Below are positions 8,365 to 18,294 of a DNA stretch of 64,000 nt, one piece after another. Within the stretch, counting starts at the first letter, position 1; each line of letters begins with the position of its first letter. The DNA comes from JAVJSF01 sp040219555 (lineage in GTDB: Bacteria; Actinomycetota; Thermoleophilia; Miltoncostaeales; Miltoncostaeaceae): positions 124,001-188,000 of the forward strand of contig JAVJSF010000006.1 of NCBI GenBank assembly GCA_040219555.1, written 5' to 3'. The notes beneath the pieces were generated by a model that saw only the letters and a list, made by a program, of their open reading frames with translations, did no database searches and had not been told where the DNA came from. A program made the translations under genes and the position numbers.

Positions 8365-8452
8365 CGTCTGACGGGCGTCGTGCATTCGCCGCCCGTGCTG
8401 CCCCGGACCCCGGCAGCGTCGCTCCGACGGCGCCGATGAGGGATTGGGTCCG

Positions 8453-9091
8453 ATGATCGCAGAAGGAGTGGATGCCGCCGCGGGATCCTCCGTGCGCTCC
8501 GCCCCCTCCGGATGGCGCCGGGATCCGCCGCCCGGCCCGGACGGTGACGGCCCCTTGGTGTCCGCGATGCTCGCCGGCAGTCCGACGGCCTTCGACCGGC
8601 TCTTCAGGCTGCACGTCGCCTCGGTGCGCCGGGTGGCCGTATCGGTGTCGCGCAACCCCGAGTCGGCCGAGGACCTCGTCCAGGAGGTGTTCATCTTCCT
8701 CTGGCGCCACGGGGACCGCTACAACCCCGCGCGGGGTGGTCTGGGGCCGTGGCTTCGGACCATCGCGCGCAATCGCGCCCTCGACGTGCTCCGCGCGGAG
8801 GTCCGCCAAGAACGCCTCGCGGTCTCGGCGGTCGGTGAGAGCCGCACCCTGGCCCTCGCGCCGGACCCGTTGGACGCGACGATCGCGGCCGAGCGGGCGG
8901 CCTGCGTCCGCTCGGCCCTCGACCGCCTGCCGCGCGCACAGCGCCAGGCCGTGCTGCTCTCCTACGGCGCGGGCCTCACCGACCTGCAGGTGGCCCGGGT
9001 CTCGGGCGTGCCGCTCGGCACGGTGAAGAGCCGGCTGCGCCTGAGCAGGCAGCATCTCGCCCGCCGGCTGGCGCGGGACGGTATGGCCTGA
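8453..9091 (+). CDS. Sigma-70 family (ECF-like) RNA polymerase sigma factor
   Basis: A 212-residue two-domain sigma factor. Region 2 is at about 38-105 ('FDRLFRLHVASVRRVAVSVSRNPESAEDLVQEVFIFLW', then 'PWLRTIARNRALDVLR') and region 4 at about 145-205 ('LDRLPRAQRQAVLLSYGAGLTDLQVARVSGVPLGTVKSRLRLSRQHL'). There is no region 3 and no neighbouring recognisable anti-sigma factor. The product would direct RNA polymerase to a specific promoter set, possibly including the divergent Asp23 gene. The start is uncertain: ATG 8453, TTG 8444 and GTG 8468 are all in frame. Confidence 0.85.
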   Translation: MIAEGVDAAAGSSVRSAPSGWRRDPPPGPDGDGPLVSAMLAGSPTAFDRLFRLHVASVRRVAVSVSRNPESAEDLVQEVFIFLWRHGDRYNPARGGLGPWLRTIARNRALDVLRAEVRQERLAVSAVGESRTLALAPDPLDATIAAERAACVRSALDRLPRAQRQAVLLSYGAGLTDLQVARVSGVPLGTVKSRLRLSRQHLARRLARDGMA

Positions 9092-9152
9092 GCCCGGCCG
9101 GGCGCCTTACCCGTCGCGGTCGTGGGACTCCGGCTGCGCGGGGTCCCGGCAG

Positions 9153-9225
9153 TACGCGCGGCAGGATTCGAACCTGCGACTTCTGGCTCCGGAGGCCAGC
9201 GCTCTATCCACTGAGCTACGCGCGC
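9153..9225 (-). tRNA. tRNA-Arg (anticodon CCG)
   Basis: Read on the minus strand the 73 bases fold into a cloverleaf: a 7-bp acceptor stem (5' GCGCGCG with 3' CGCGCGT), a D arm starting GCTCAG, an anticodon stem CTGGC/GCCAG with loop CT-CCG-GA, and a T arm GCAGG-TTCGAAT-CCTGC. The CCG anticodon reads CGG arginine codons. The discriminator is A and no CCA is encoded, so the nucleotidyltransferase adds it. Confidence 0.95.
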
Positions 9226-9302
9226 TCGGACGCCCAGAGTAGCGGACGCCGTCGGCGGCGGGGGGATGGACACGGTTCGTCGACTGGAACTAGGTTCGAC
9301 CC

Positions 9303-9347
9303 ATGGTACGGCCGACCCACCGACGGATCGCCGGCGATGGAGCCTGA
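9303..9347 (+). CDS. Possible 14-codon leaderless mini-ORF overlapping the phosphodiesterase start
   Basis: A TAGGTT box (9291-9296) is followed after six bases by an ATG (9303) that opens a 14-residue frame (MVRPTHRRIAGDGA) ending at TGA 9345-9347. The phosphodiesterase ATG at 9337 lies inside it in another frame. In a region where many genes start just after such a box, this ATG may be the first one met by ribosomes. It may equally be chance. Confidence 0.3.
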   Translation: MVRPTHRRIAGDGA

Positions 9348-9903
9348 CCCGCTCCCGCGCGGGCGGCCCGCGCGGATCGCCCTCATCGCCGACACGCACC
9401 TGCCCCGCCGCGGTGCCGAGCTCCCGGCCGCGTGCCGGGTCGTCGCGGCCGGCTGCGACCTCATCATCCACGCCGGCGACCACTCCACCCTCGCCTCCCT
9501 CGATGCGCTGCGCGCCCTGGGCCCTCCCGTGGTGGCCGTGCACGGCAACATCGAGGAGCCGACCCTCACTGCCGCCCTCACCGCGACCGCCGAGGTGGAG
9601 GCGGGCGGCGTGAGGATCGGCGTCATCCACGACGCCGGCCCCCAGCGCGGGCGCGCCGCCCGGATGCGGCGTCGCTTCCCCCGGGCGGCGGTGGTGGTCT
9701 TCGGCCACTCCCACATCCCGGCCGACCTGGTCCCGGACGACGGGCCCCGCCTGGTCAATCCGGGCAGCCCCACCGATCGGCGCCGCCAGCCCAGGACCAC
9801 CATGGCGGTGATGACCGTCGTCGCCGGCCGTGTGGACGCCGTGGAGTTCCACGCCGTGGACGAGCCGCCCGGACCGCTGGACCCGGACCTGGTCCGTCGC
9901 TGA
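9337..9903 (+). CDS. YfcE/MJ0936-type metallophosphoesterase
   Basis: A 188-residue calcineurin-like phosphodiesterase. Metal-binding motifs in order are D19-x-H21 ('IADTHLP'), G47-D48-H49, the 'VHGNIE' segment (Asn71), His98 in 'VIHDAG' and G-H-S-H (124-126), ending with the 'NPGSP' motif of the YfcE family. Members hydrolyse phosphodiesters such as bis-pNPP or 2',3'-cNMP in vitro; the physiological substrate is unknown. It is cytoplasmic. The ATG at 9337 is the first usable start in frame and has no good Shine-Dalgarno. Confidence 0.85.
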   Translation: MEPDPLPRGRPARIALIADTHLPRRGAELPAACRVVAAGCDLIIHAGDHSTLASLDALRALGPPVVAVHGNIEEPTLTAALTATAEVEAGGVRIGVIHDAGPQRGRAARMRRRFPRAAVVVFGHSHIPADLVPDDGPRLVNPGSPTDRRRQPRTTMAVMTVVAGRVDAVEFHAVDEPPGPLDPDLVRR

Positions 9904-9931
9904 TCGGTCCGGTCCGGCGGTCGCGCCCGGT

Positions 9932-9937
9932 TAGGAT
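9932..9937 (+). promoter_or_regulatory. -10 box of leaderless rnz
   Basis: TAGGAT ends six bases before the GTG of rnz, and no Shine-Dalgarno lies between. No convincing -35 hexamer is visible at the right distance. Confidence 0.45.
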
Positions 9938-9943
9938 CGCCCG

Positions 9944-10942
9944 GTGGACCTCGCGCTCACCCTCATCGGCACCGCGGCGTCGGCGCCCACCGCCGGCCGG
10001 GGGGTGGCCGCCACGTTGATCGCGCGCGGCGGCGAGCGCATCCTCATCGACTGCGGCGAGGGCACCCAGCGTCAGCTCATGCGCTCGGGCCTGGGGCTGG
10101 TGGACCTCGATCTCATCCTGATCACCCACCTGCACGGCGACCACATCCTCGGTCTGCCCGGGCTGCTGAAGACCTACGCCCTCAGGGCCCGTGAGCGCGG
10201 GCTGCGCATCGTGGGGCCCACCGGGCTGGAGCGCCTCTTCGACACGCTCCGGCCGCTGGTGGGCCGCCTGCCGTACCGCCTGGAACTGGATGAGCGCGCG
10301 CCGACGCGCCCGGGGACCGCCTGGGAGGCGGAGGGCGCGCGCATCGAGCCCTTCGCCACGCGCCACTCGGCTCCCTCGATGGGCTTCGCACTGGTGGAGG
10401 AGGACCGCCCGGGCATGTTCGACGTGGACGCGGCCCGCGCCCTCGGGGTCACCCCGGGCCCCGACTTCGGCGTGCTCCAGCGCGGGGGCGCGGTGGTCGC
10501 GGCGGACGGCACGACGGTGCGCCCGGATCAGGTGATGGGGGAGCCCAGGCTCGGCCGGCGCGTCGTCGTGACGGGCGACACCGAGCCCTGCGGGGAGACC
10601 CTCGACGCCGCCGAGGCCGCGTCCGTGCTGGTCCACGAGAGCACCTTCCTCGACGCGGACCGCGAGCGCGCGCGGGAGACGCGCCACAGCACGGCGCGCG
10701 AGGCCGCGGTGCTCGGGCGCGAGGCGGACGTCGACCTGCTGGTGCTCACCCACCTCTCGGCGCGCTTCCCCGCGCGCGAGGCGCGGGACGAGGCGAGGGC
10801 GGTCTTCGATCGCGCCGTGGTGGGCCGCGACTTCGACCGCATCGAGGTGCCGTTCCCGGAGCGGGGTGTGCCGGTCCACCTGCCCCGCGGCGACCGGCGT
10901 GGCACCCCCGGGGCGGCCGAGGAGCGTGGTACGGTCTCCTGA
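9944..10942 (+). CDS. rnz: Ribonuclease Z (tRNA 3' endonuclease)
   Basis: A 332-residue metallo-beta-lactamase-fold nuclease that trims the 3' trailer of tRNA precursors. The family motif 'GEGTQRQL' is at 38-45 and the zinc motif HLHGDH at 62-67. The later ligands are in 'RHSAPSMGFAL' (about 142), 'VTGDTEP' (about 208) and 'LTHLSARF' (about 268). It ends with a short, basic, disordered tail. Encoded tRNAs here lack CCA, which fits an RNase Z-type maturation route. The promoter of the pyr operon overlaps its 3' end. Confidence 0.92.
   Translation: MDLALTLIGTAASAPTAGRGVAATLIARGGERILIDCGEGTQRQLMRSGLGLVDLDLILITHLHGDHILGLPGLLKTYALRARERGLRIVGPTGLERLFDTLRPLVGRLPYRLELDERAPTRPGTAWEAEGARIEPFATRHSAPSMGFALVEEDRPGMFDVDAARALGVTPGPDFGVLQRGGAVVAADGTTVRPDQVMGEPRLGRRVVVTGDTEPCGETLDAAEAASVLVHESTFLDADRERARETRHSTAREAAVLGREADVDLLVLTHLSARFPAREARDEARAVFDRAVVGRDFDRIEVPFPERGVPVHLPRGDRRGTPGAAEERGTVS
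10930..10935 (+). promoter_or_regulatory. Candidate -10 box of the pyr operon
   Basis: TACGGT within the last codons of rnz would place transcription start near 10942, giving a leader of about 48 nt before the leader peptide. No good -35 is visible. Confidence 0.3.
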
Positions 10943-10948
10943 GTCCGA

Positions 10949-10985
10949 CCTTTAAGACCGGTCCAGTGAGGCTGGGAAGGAGCGA
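10949..10985 (+). promoter_or_regulatory. PyrR-binding element overlapping the leader-peptide ribosome binding site
   Basis: The sequence GGTCCAGTGAGGCT (10960-10973) matches the conserved loop of PyrR-binding RNA (AGUCCAGAGAGGCU type). CCTT (10949-10952) can pair with AAGG (10977-10980), enclosing the loop and burying the Shine-Dalgarno GGAAGGAG that serves the ATG at 10990. This is the arrangement described for Mycobacterium smegmatis, where PyrR bound with UMP represses translation instead of causing termination. No terminator hairpin is present here, which supports translational control. Confidence 0.75.
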
Positions 10986-10989
10986 CACC

Positions 10990-11034
10990 ATGATCCACCC
11001 GCGCCCGCGCCGCGCCATCCGCGCAGGGGCCTAG
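10990..11034 (+). CDS. Arg-rich pyr leader peptide
   Basis: A 14-codon frame (MIHPRPRRAIRAGA) with a good Shine-Dalgarno (GGAAGGAG) that is part of the PyrR element. It stops at 11032-11034, two bases before the pyrR GTG at 11037. Since pyrR has no Shine-Dalgarno of its own, its translation most likely depends on ribosomes that finish this peptide. The peptide itself probably has no function. Confidence 0.65.
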   Translation: MIHPRPRRAIRAGA

Positions 11035-11036
11035 CC

Positions 11037-11591
11037 GTGGCGGCCAAGCTCGTCGTGGACCACGACCAGGTCCGCCGCACCGTCGCCCGTATCGCCCACG
11101 AGATCGTGGAGCGCCACGCCGACCCGTCGGGTCTCGCGCTGGTGGGCATCCATACGCGCGGTGTGCCGCTCGCGCGCCGCCTGGCCCGCCAGATCGGCGA
11201 GTTCGCCGGCGCGGCGCCCGCCGTGGGCACGGTGGACATCGCCCTCTACCGCGACGACGTCGGCCTCAACGCCCGCACGGCCTTGCCCGTGGTGGGCGAC
11301 ACCGTCCTCGACTTCGACGTCGCGGGCCGTGCGGTGGTGCTCGTCGACGACGTCCTGTTCACCGGGCGCACCATCCGGGCCGCCATCGACGCCGTCTTCG
11401 ACTACGGCCGCCCGCGGATCGTCCAGCTGGCGGTGCTGGTGGACCGCGGCCACCGCGAGCTGCCCATCCGCCCCGACTACGTGGGCAAGAACCTCCCCAC
11501 GGCCCGCACCGAGAGCGTCCACGTACGCCTGGCCGAGGTCGACGGCGTCGACGAGGTGCTTCTCGAGTCGGACGAGCCGGAGGCGGCCTGA
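11037..11591 (+). CDS. pyrR: Bifunctional pyr regulatory protein / uracil phosphoribosyltransferase
   Basis: A 184-residue PRTase-fold protein. The PRPP-binding motif 'VVLVDDVLFTGRT' is at 100-112 and the early 'VGIHTRGVPLARRL' segment near 36-49 is typical of PyrR. It binds UMP/UTP and the pyr leader RNA just upstream of its own gene, shutting off the operon when pyrimidines are plentiful, and many members also convert uracil plus PRPP to UMP. First structural gene of pyrR-pyrB-pyrC-carA-carB; its TGA overlaps the pyrB ATG. Confidence 0.93.
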   Translation: MAAKLVVDHDQVRRTVARIAHEIVERHADPSGLALVGIHTRGVPLARRLARQIGEFAGAAPAVGTVDIALYRDDVGLNARTALPVVGDTVLDFDVAGRAVVLVDDVLFTGRTIRAAIDAVFDYGRPRIVQLAVLVDRGHRELPIRPDYVGKNLPTARTESVHVRLAEVDGVDEVLLESDEPEAA

Positions 11592-12543
11592 TGGGCCGCC
11601 GGCGCTCGCTGATCCGCATCGGCGACCTCGGCCGCGACGACGCCGAGCGGATCCTCCTGCTGGGCGACCGCTTCGCCGAGGTGATGGACCGCGACCTCAA
11701 GAAGGTGCCCACCCTGCGCGGGCGCACGGTCATCAACCTCTTCGTCGAGGCGTCCACCCGTACGGCCACCTCGTTCGAGCTGGCCGGCAAGCGCCTGTCG
11801 GCCGACGTGGTGAACGTGAAGGGCTCGGGATCGAGCATGGACAAGGGCGAGACCCTGAAGGACACGGTCCTCACCCTGTCCTCCTACCGCCCCGACGTGC
11901 TCGTCATCCGGCACTCCGCCGCGGGGGCGTGCGAGCTGGCATCCCGGTTCTCGGACGCGGCCATCGTCAACGCCGGCGACGGCACCAACGAGCACCCCAC
12001 CCAGACCCTGCTGGACCTCTACACGCTGCGGCGCGAGGTGGGCCCCCTCGACGGGATGCACATCGCCTTCGTCGGCGACGTGACCCACTCCCGCGTCGCC
12101 CGCTCCGGGGCGATCGGCTTCACCATGATGGGGGCCCGGGTCAGCTTCGTCGGGCCGCCCACGCTCATCCCGCGCGAGGCCGAGCGCGCGTTCGGGGTGG
12201 GCGTCTCCCACGATGTGCGCGACATCGCGGACGCCGACGTGGTCTACGTGCTGCGGATGCAGCTCGAGCGCATGGGCCCGGGAGGGTTCGTGCCGTCGCT
12301 GCGTGAGTACGCGGCGACCTACGGGATCAACCACGGGCGGCTCCGGGCCGGCCAGCGCGTGATGCATGCCGGCCCGATCAACCGGGGGGTCGAGATCTCC
12401 GGCGCCCTGGCCGACGACCCGGCGGCCCTCATCGAGAACCAGGCGGCGAACGGGATGGTGGTACGGATGGCGGTGCTCTATGACCTCCTGGCCGCGAAGG
12501 CAGAGGCGGACGGCATCTCGGCGCCCATCGGGGCGGTGGCCTG

Positions 12544-12544
<1 letters not shown>
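11591..12544 (+). CDS. pyrB: Aspartate carbamoyltransferase, catalytic subunit
   Basis: A 317-residue enzyme joining carbamoyl phosphate and aspartate to N-carbamoyl-aspartate. The carbamoyl-phosphate site 'FVEASTRTATSFE' is at about 51-63, 'NAGDGTNEHPTQTLLDLYT' near 135 and 'HAGPINRGVEI' near 260. No pyrI regulatory chain is encoded nearby, as usual outside enterobacteria. It is coupled to both neighbours by TGATG overlaps. Confidence 0.96.
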
Positions 12545-13842
<1,298 letters not shown>

Positions 13843-13894
13843 GAGTGGCGGGTTCCGGTCCGGGGAGAGTCGACGAGCAGTGGGGAGTGAGCGC

Positions 13895-14959
13895 ATGAGT
13901 TCCGCGTGGATCGTGCTGGAGGACGGACTGGTGCTGGAGGCCCGCGCGGTGGGCGCCCCGGGGACCGCGCTCGGGGAGATGGTCTTCACCACCGGGATGA
14001 GTGGCTACCAGGAGGCGGTGACCGATCCCTCCTACCGCGAGCAGATCCTCTGCTTCGCCGCGCCCATGATCGGCAACTACGGCGCCGGCCCGGCCGGCGA
14101 CGAGAGCGACCGCCCCTGGGCGGAGGCCGTGATCATGAACCGCGCCTGCGACAACGCCGGCGTGGGCGGGCCCACCGGCTGGCGTACCTGGCTCACCGAG
14201 CGCGGCATCGTGGCGGTGGACGGTGCCGACACGCGCCGCCTGGTGCGCCACCTGCGCGATGCCGGGGCCATGCGCGGAGGGGTCAGCACCGAGCACGGGC
14301 CCGAGGAGCTGCTGGCGCTCGTGCGTGCCCACCCGCATCTGGACGGACGCGACATCGCCAGCGACGCCGGCCGCGGCCGGCGTTCCCTGGGCACCGACGG
14401 CCCGCGCGTGGTGGCCCTCGACTGCGGCATGAAGAACGGCATCGTCAACGGGCTCCTGGGCGCCGGCTGCCGGCTGGAGATCGTCCCGGGCACCACCACC
14501 GCCGAGGAGATCCTCGCCCTCGACCCAGACGGCGTGTTCCTCTCCAACGGCCCCGGGGACCCGGCGGCGGTGACCCCGGTCATCGAGGCCATCCGCGGCG
14601 TGGTGGGGCAGGTGCCGGTCTTCGGCATCTGCCTGGGTCACCAGCTCCTGTCACGCGCCCTGGGGCTGGGCACCGAGAAGCTGCCCTTCGGCCACCGCGG
14701 GGCCAACCACCCGGTGCGCCGCACCGACGACGACCGGGTGGAGATCACCGTGCAGAATCACGGGTACGCGGTGGTGGCGGACGGGCTGCCCGACGGCATC
14801 GGGGTGAGCCGCGTCAGCCTGTTCGACGGATCCGTAGAGGGGATCGAGGCCCCCGAGCTGCGGGCCTGGTCGGTGCAGTACCACCCCGAGGCCCGGCCCG
14901 GACCCCACGACGCCTCGTACATGTTCGCCCGCTTCATCGACTCCCTGGCGGCCGCCTGA
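13895..14959 (+). CDS. carA: Carbamoyl-phosphate synthase, glutamine amidotransferase subunit
   Basis: A 354-residue small subunit that releases ammonia from glutamine for CarB. The N-terminal half has 'FTTGMSGYQEAVTDPSY', and the class I amidotransferase domain has the nucleophile in 'FGICLGHQLL' (about 245) and the His-Glu pair in 'VQYHPEARPGP' near 330. ATG 13895 was chosen because GGGGAG lies eight bases upstream; a GTG 15 bases earlier is in frame but lacks one. The stop overlaps the carB ATG. Confidence 0.95.
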   Translation: MSSAWIVLEDGLVLEARAVGAPGTALGEMVFTTGMSGYQEAVTDPSYREQILCFAAPMIGNYGAGPAGDESDRPWAEAVIMNRACDNAGVGGPTGWRTWLTERGIVAVDGADTRRLVRHLRDAGAMRGGVSTEHGPEELLALVRAHPHLDGRDIASDAGRGRRSLGTDGPRVVALDCGMKNGIVNGLLGAGCRLEIVPGTTTAEEILALDPDGVFLSNGPGDPAAVTPVIEAIRGVVGQVPVFGICLGHQLLSRALGLGTEKLPFGHRGANHPVRRTDDDRVEITVQNHGYAVVADGLPDGIGVSRVSLFDGSVEGIEAPELRAWSVQYHPEARPGPHDASYMFARFIDSLAAA

Positions 14960-17900
14960 TGCCCAAGCGCACCGACATCTCGACCATCCTCGTCCTGGGC
15001 TCCGGGCCCATCGTCATCGGCCAGGCCGGGGAGTTCGACTACTCGGGCACCCAGGCGTGCCAGGCCCTCATGGAGGAGGGCTACCGGGTGGTGCTGGTCA
15101 ACTCCAACCCGGCCACGATCATGACGGACCCCGCGATTGCGCACGCCACCTACGTGGAGCCGCTCGACGTGGCCGCGGTGGAGGAGGTCATCGTGGCCGA
15201 GCGGCCCGACGCCATCCTCCCCACGCTGGGGGGCCAGACCGCCCTGAATCTGGCGATGGCCCTGCACGAGGGGGGCGTGCTCGAGCGTCGCGGCAACGAG
15301 CTCCACGGCCGCCCCATCGAGCTGATCGGCGCCGACGTGGATGCCATCCGCCGCGCCGAGGACCGCGAGCTGTTCCGCCAGACGATGGACTCGGTGGGGC
15401 TGAAGATGCCCGAGAGCCGCATTGTCAGCGACCTCGCGGCGGGGCGGGCGGCCGCGGCCGAGCTCGGCCTGCCCCTGATCCTGCGCCCCGGTTTCACGCT
15501 GGGCGGCGAGGGTGGCGGATCGGTCCACTCCCCCGACGAGCTGGACGAGCGGCTCCGGCGGGCGCTGGATGCCAGCCCGATCGACCAGGTGCTGGTGGAG
15601 CGCTCGGTGCTGGGCTGGGCCGAGATCGAGCTCGAGGTGGTGCGCGACCGGGCGGACAACGTCGTGATCGTCTGCTCCATCGAGAACATCGACCCCATGG
15701 GCGTCCACACCGGCGACTCGGTCACCGTGGCGCCGGTCATGACCCTCTCCGACACCGAACTGCAGGACCTGCGCGACGCCGCGATCACGGTGATCCGGGC
15801 GGTGGGGGTGGACACCGGGGGCTCGAACGTCCAGTTCGCCCTCAACCGCGCCACCGGCGAGGTGGTGGTCATCGAGATGAACCCGCGCGTCTCGCGCTCC
15901 TCGGCGCTGGCCTCCAAGGCCACCGGCTTCCCGATCGCGAAGATCGCCGCCCGCCTCGCAGTGGGCTACACACTGGACGAGCTGCCCAACGACATCACCG
16001 GGGTCACGCCGGCCAGCTTCGAGCCGACGCTCGACTACGTGGCGGTGAAGATCCCGCGGTTCGCCTTCGAGAAGGTGCCCGGTGCCTCCGACGAGCTGAC
16101 GACGCACATGAAGAGCGTGGGCGAGGTCCTCGCGCTGGGCCGCACCTTCCCCGAGGCCTTCGGCAAGGCCATGGCCGGCCGCGAGCTCGATGTCCGGCCG
16201 CACATGCCCGCCGACGTCGACGAGCTCCTCGTCCGCCTGCGCCGCCCCTCGTGGGATCGCTATGACCTGATCCTCTGGGGCCTGGCGAACGGCGCCACCC
16301 GCGCCCAGGTGGCCGAGGCCTCGGGCGTCGACCCCTGGTTCATCGGCCAGATGGCCCAGATGACCGAGGCGGCCGGCGGCCTGGGGGACGACATCGAGGC
16401 CCTCGATGCCGGCGCCCTGCGCGATGCCCGCCGCGCCGGCCTGTCGGACCGTGCCATCGCCGCCGCCACCGGCTCCACGGAGCTCGCCGTGGGCACCCGC
16501 CGCCGCGCTCTCGGCGTCACGCCGACCTACCACGCCGTCGACACCTGCGCGGCCGAATTCGCGGCGCTGACCCCGTACTACTACTCGGCTTTCGACACCC
16601 GGACCGAGCTGGACCGCGACGAGCGCCCGACCATCGTGGTCCTGGGCTCCGGGCCCAACCGCATCGGCCAGGGCGTGGAGTTCGACTACTGCTGCGTGCA
16701 CGCCGCACAGACGGCGCGAGCGCTGGGCTACGCGGCCGTGATGGTCAACTGCAACCCCGAGACGGTCTCCACCGACCACGGGGTCAGCGACCGGTTGTAC
16801 ATGGAGCCGGTCAACATCGACGCGGTGCTCGACATCTGCGCGGTCGAGGAGCCGCTGGGGGTCATCACCCAGCTCGGTGGCCAGACCCCGTTGCGTCTCT
16901 CGCGCACGCTCGAGGAGCACGGGGTGAGGGTGCTCGGCACCCCGGCCGAGGCCATCGACCTGGCGGAGGACCGGGGCCGGTTCGGCGCCCTGCTGGACCG
17001 GCTGGGCCTCGCCGCGCCCTCCTGGAAGGTGGTCAGCTCACCGGCACACGTGAAGGACGCGGCCGCGGAGGTGGGCTATCCGGTGCTGGTCCGCCCCTCG
17101 TACGTGCTCGGCGGCCGCGCCATGGCCATCTGCGAGTCCGAGGAGGCGCTCGACTCGTACCTCATGCGCGAGCAGCCCGAGGGCGAGCTCCTGGTGGACC
17201 GCTTCCTCGACGGCGCCATCGAGTTCGACGTGGATGCGCTGTCGGACGGCCGCGACTGCTGGGTGGCTGCCGTGATGCAGCACGTGGAGGCCGCGGGGAT
17301 CCACTCGGGCGACTCGGCCTGCGTGCTCCCGCCGCTGCCCGAGAACCGGGAGATCGCCCAGCGGCTCGAGGAGCAGGTCCGCCTGCTGGCCGTCGGCCTG
17401 GGCGCCGTGGGCCTGGTGAACGTGCAGTTCGCGGTCAAGGACGGCGAGATCTTCGTGATCGAGGCCAACCCGCGCGCCTCGCGCACCGTTCCCTTCGTCG
17501 CCAAGGCGACCGGGGTCCCGGTGGTGGAGCACGCCGTCCGTCTGATGCTCGGCACCCCGCTGGGCGAACTGGACCTCCCGGCCGAGCGGCGCGGGCGCCA
17601 CGTGGCGGTCAAGGAGGCGGTGCTGCCGTTCGCGCGCTTCGTCGGCGCCGACCCGGTGCTGGGTCCCGAGATGCGCGCCACGGGCGAGGTGATGGGCCTG
17701 GGGGAGACGTTCCCCGAGGCGTTCGCCAAGGCTCAGCGGGGTGCCGGCCAGGCGCTGCCCCACGAGGGGGTGGTGTTCATCTCGGCGCGCGACGCCGACA
17801 AGGCGCGCGCCGTCGGGGTCGCCGGCCGGATGGTCGACGCCGGCCTGCGGCTGATGGCCACCGAGGGGACCGCGCGGGCGCTCGCGGCCGCCGGCCTCGA

Positions 17901-18156
17901 TGTGGAGGAGGTCAACAAGATCGGCGAGGGGCCGCCGCACGTGGGTGACCGCATCGCGGCCGGCGACGTGGCGCTGGTGGTCAACACCCCGCGCAGCGGC
18001 TTCGGTGACCGCATCGACGGCTTCGAGATCCGGGCCGCGGCGGTGCGCGCGGGCATTCCCTGCATCACCACCATCCACGCCGCCGAGGCGGCCGCCGAGG
18101 CGATGCTGGCCGGCGTCTCGGAGGCGCGCCCGCTGCAGGACCTGAACAAGGGTTGA
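14959..18156 (+). CDS. carB: Carbamoyl-phosphate synthase, large subunit
   Basis: A 1065-residue protein of normal length. It has two homologous ATP-grasp halves: the first begins 'TILVLGSGPIVIGQAGEFDYSG' and the second 'TIVVLGSGPNRIGQGVEFDYCC' near residue 555. An oligomerisation linker lies between them, and a C-terminal MGS-like regulatory domain runs from about 935 ('VVFISARDADKARAVGVAGRMVDAG'). It makes carbamoyl phosphate for pyrimidines and arginine. The ATG sits in a TGATG overlap with carA. It ends the pyr operon; pyrD and pyrF do not follow. Confidence 0.97.
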   Translation: MPKRTDISTILVLGSGPIVIGQAGEFDYSGTQACQALMEEGYRVVLVNSNPATIMTDPAIAHATYVEPLDVAAVEEVIVAERPDAILPTLGGQTALNLAMALHEGGVLERRGNELHGRPIELIGADVDAIRRAEDRELFRQTMDSVGLKMPESRIVSDLAAGRAAAAELGLPLILRPGFTLGGEGGGSVHSPDELDERLRRALDASPIDQVLVERSVLGWAEIELEVVRDRADNVVIVCSIENIDPMGVHTGDSVTVAPVMTLSDTELQDLRDAAITVIRAVGVDTGGSNVQFALNRATGEVVVIEMNPRVSRSSALASKATGFPIAKIAARLAVGYTLDELPNDITGVTPASFEPTLDYVAVKIPRFAFEKVPGASDELTTHMKSVGEVLALGRTFPEAFGKAMAGRELDVRPHMPADVDELLVRLRRPSWDRYDLILWGLANGATRAQVAEASGVDPWFIGQMAQMTEAAGGLGDDIEALDAGALRDARRAGLSDRAIAAATGSTELAVGTRRRALGVTPTYHAVDTCAAEFAALTPYYYSAFDTRTELDRDERPTIVVLGSGPNRIGQGVEFDYCCVHAAQTARALGYAAVMVNCNPETVSTDHGVSDRLYMEPVNIDAVLDICAVEEPLGVITQLGGQTPLRLSRTLEEHGVRVLGTPAEAIDLAEDRGRFGALLDRLGLAAPSWKVVSSPAHVKDAAAEVGYPVLVRPSYVLGGRAMAICESEEALDSYLMREQPEGELLVDRFLDGAIEFDVDALSDGRDCWVAAVMQHVEAAGIHSGDSACVLPPLPENREIAQRLEEQVRLLAVGLGAVGLVNVQFAVKDGEIFVIEANPRASRTVPFVAKATGVPVVEHAVRLMLGTPLGELDLPAERRGRHVAVKEAVLPFARFVGADPVLGPEMRATGEVMGLGETFPEAFAKAQRGAGQALPHEGVVFISARDADKARAVGVAGRMVDAGLRLMATEGTARALAAAGLDVEEVNKIGEGPPHVGDRIAAGDVALVVNTPRSGFGDRIDGFEIRAAAVRAGIPCITTIHAAEAAAEAMLAGVSEARPLQDLNKG

Positions 18157-18190
18157 GCCGCTCCGGGGGTATGAAGCTGAACGTGACCCT

Positions 18191-18209
18191 TAGGGATTCG
18201 GCGTCCCTT
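18191..18209 (+). terminator. Weak hairpin after carB
   Basis: AGGGA (18192-18196) and TCCCT (18204-18208) can pair around a 7-nt loop in the 138-nt gap after carB. There is no T-run, so it is only a weak terminator candidate for the pyr operon. Confidence 0.25.
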
Positions 18210-18256
18210 ACGCGCGTTTAACCTGCATTTGGCGGGGTGTTACAGGCCGTTACGGC

Positions 18257-18286
18257 TTGTCAAGTCGTCCTGGGCGAACCTAGAAT
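18257..18286 (+). promoter_or_regulatory. mihF promoter, leaderless
   Basis: TTGTCA (18257-18262), an 18-nt spacer and TAGAAT (18281-18286) form the best sigma70-type promoter in the window. The mihF ATG lies eight bases after the -10 box, so transcription should begin at or next to the start codon. No Shine-Dalgarno is present. Confidence 0.75.
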
Positions 18287-18294
18287 GCCCTGGA

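Noticed and set aside
13906..14958. Upstream in-frame extension of carB through carA
   Set aside because: carA occupies this stretch in another frame with full motifs; the carB family N terminus begins at ATG 14959 in a TGATG overlap.
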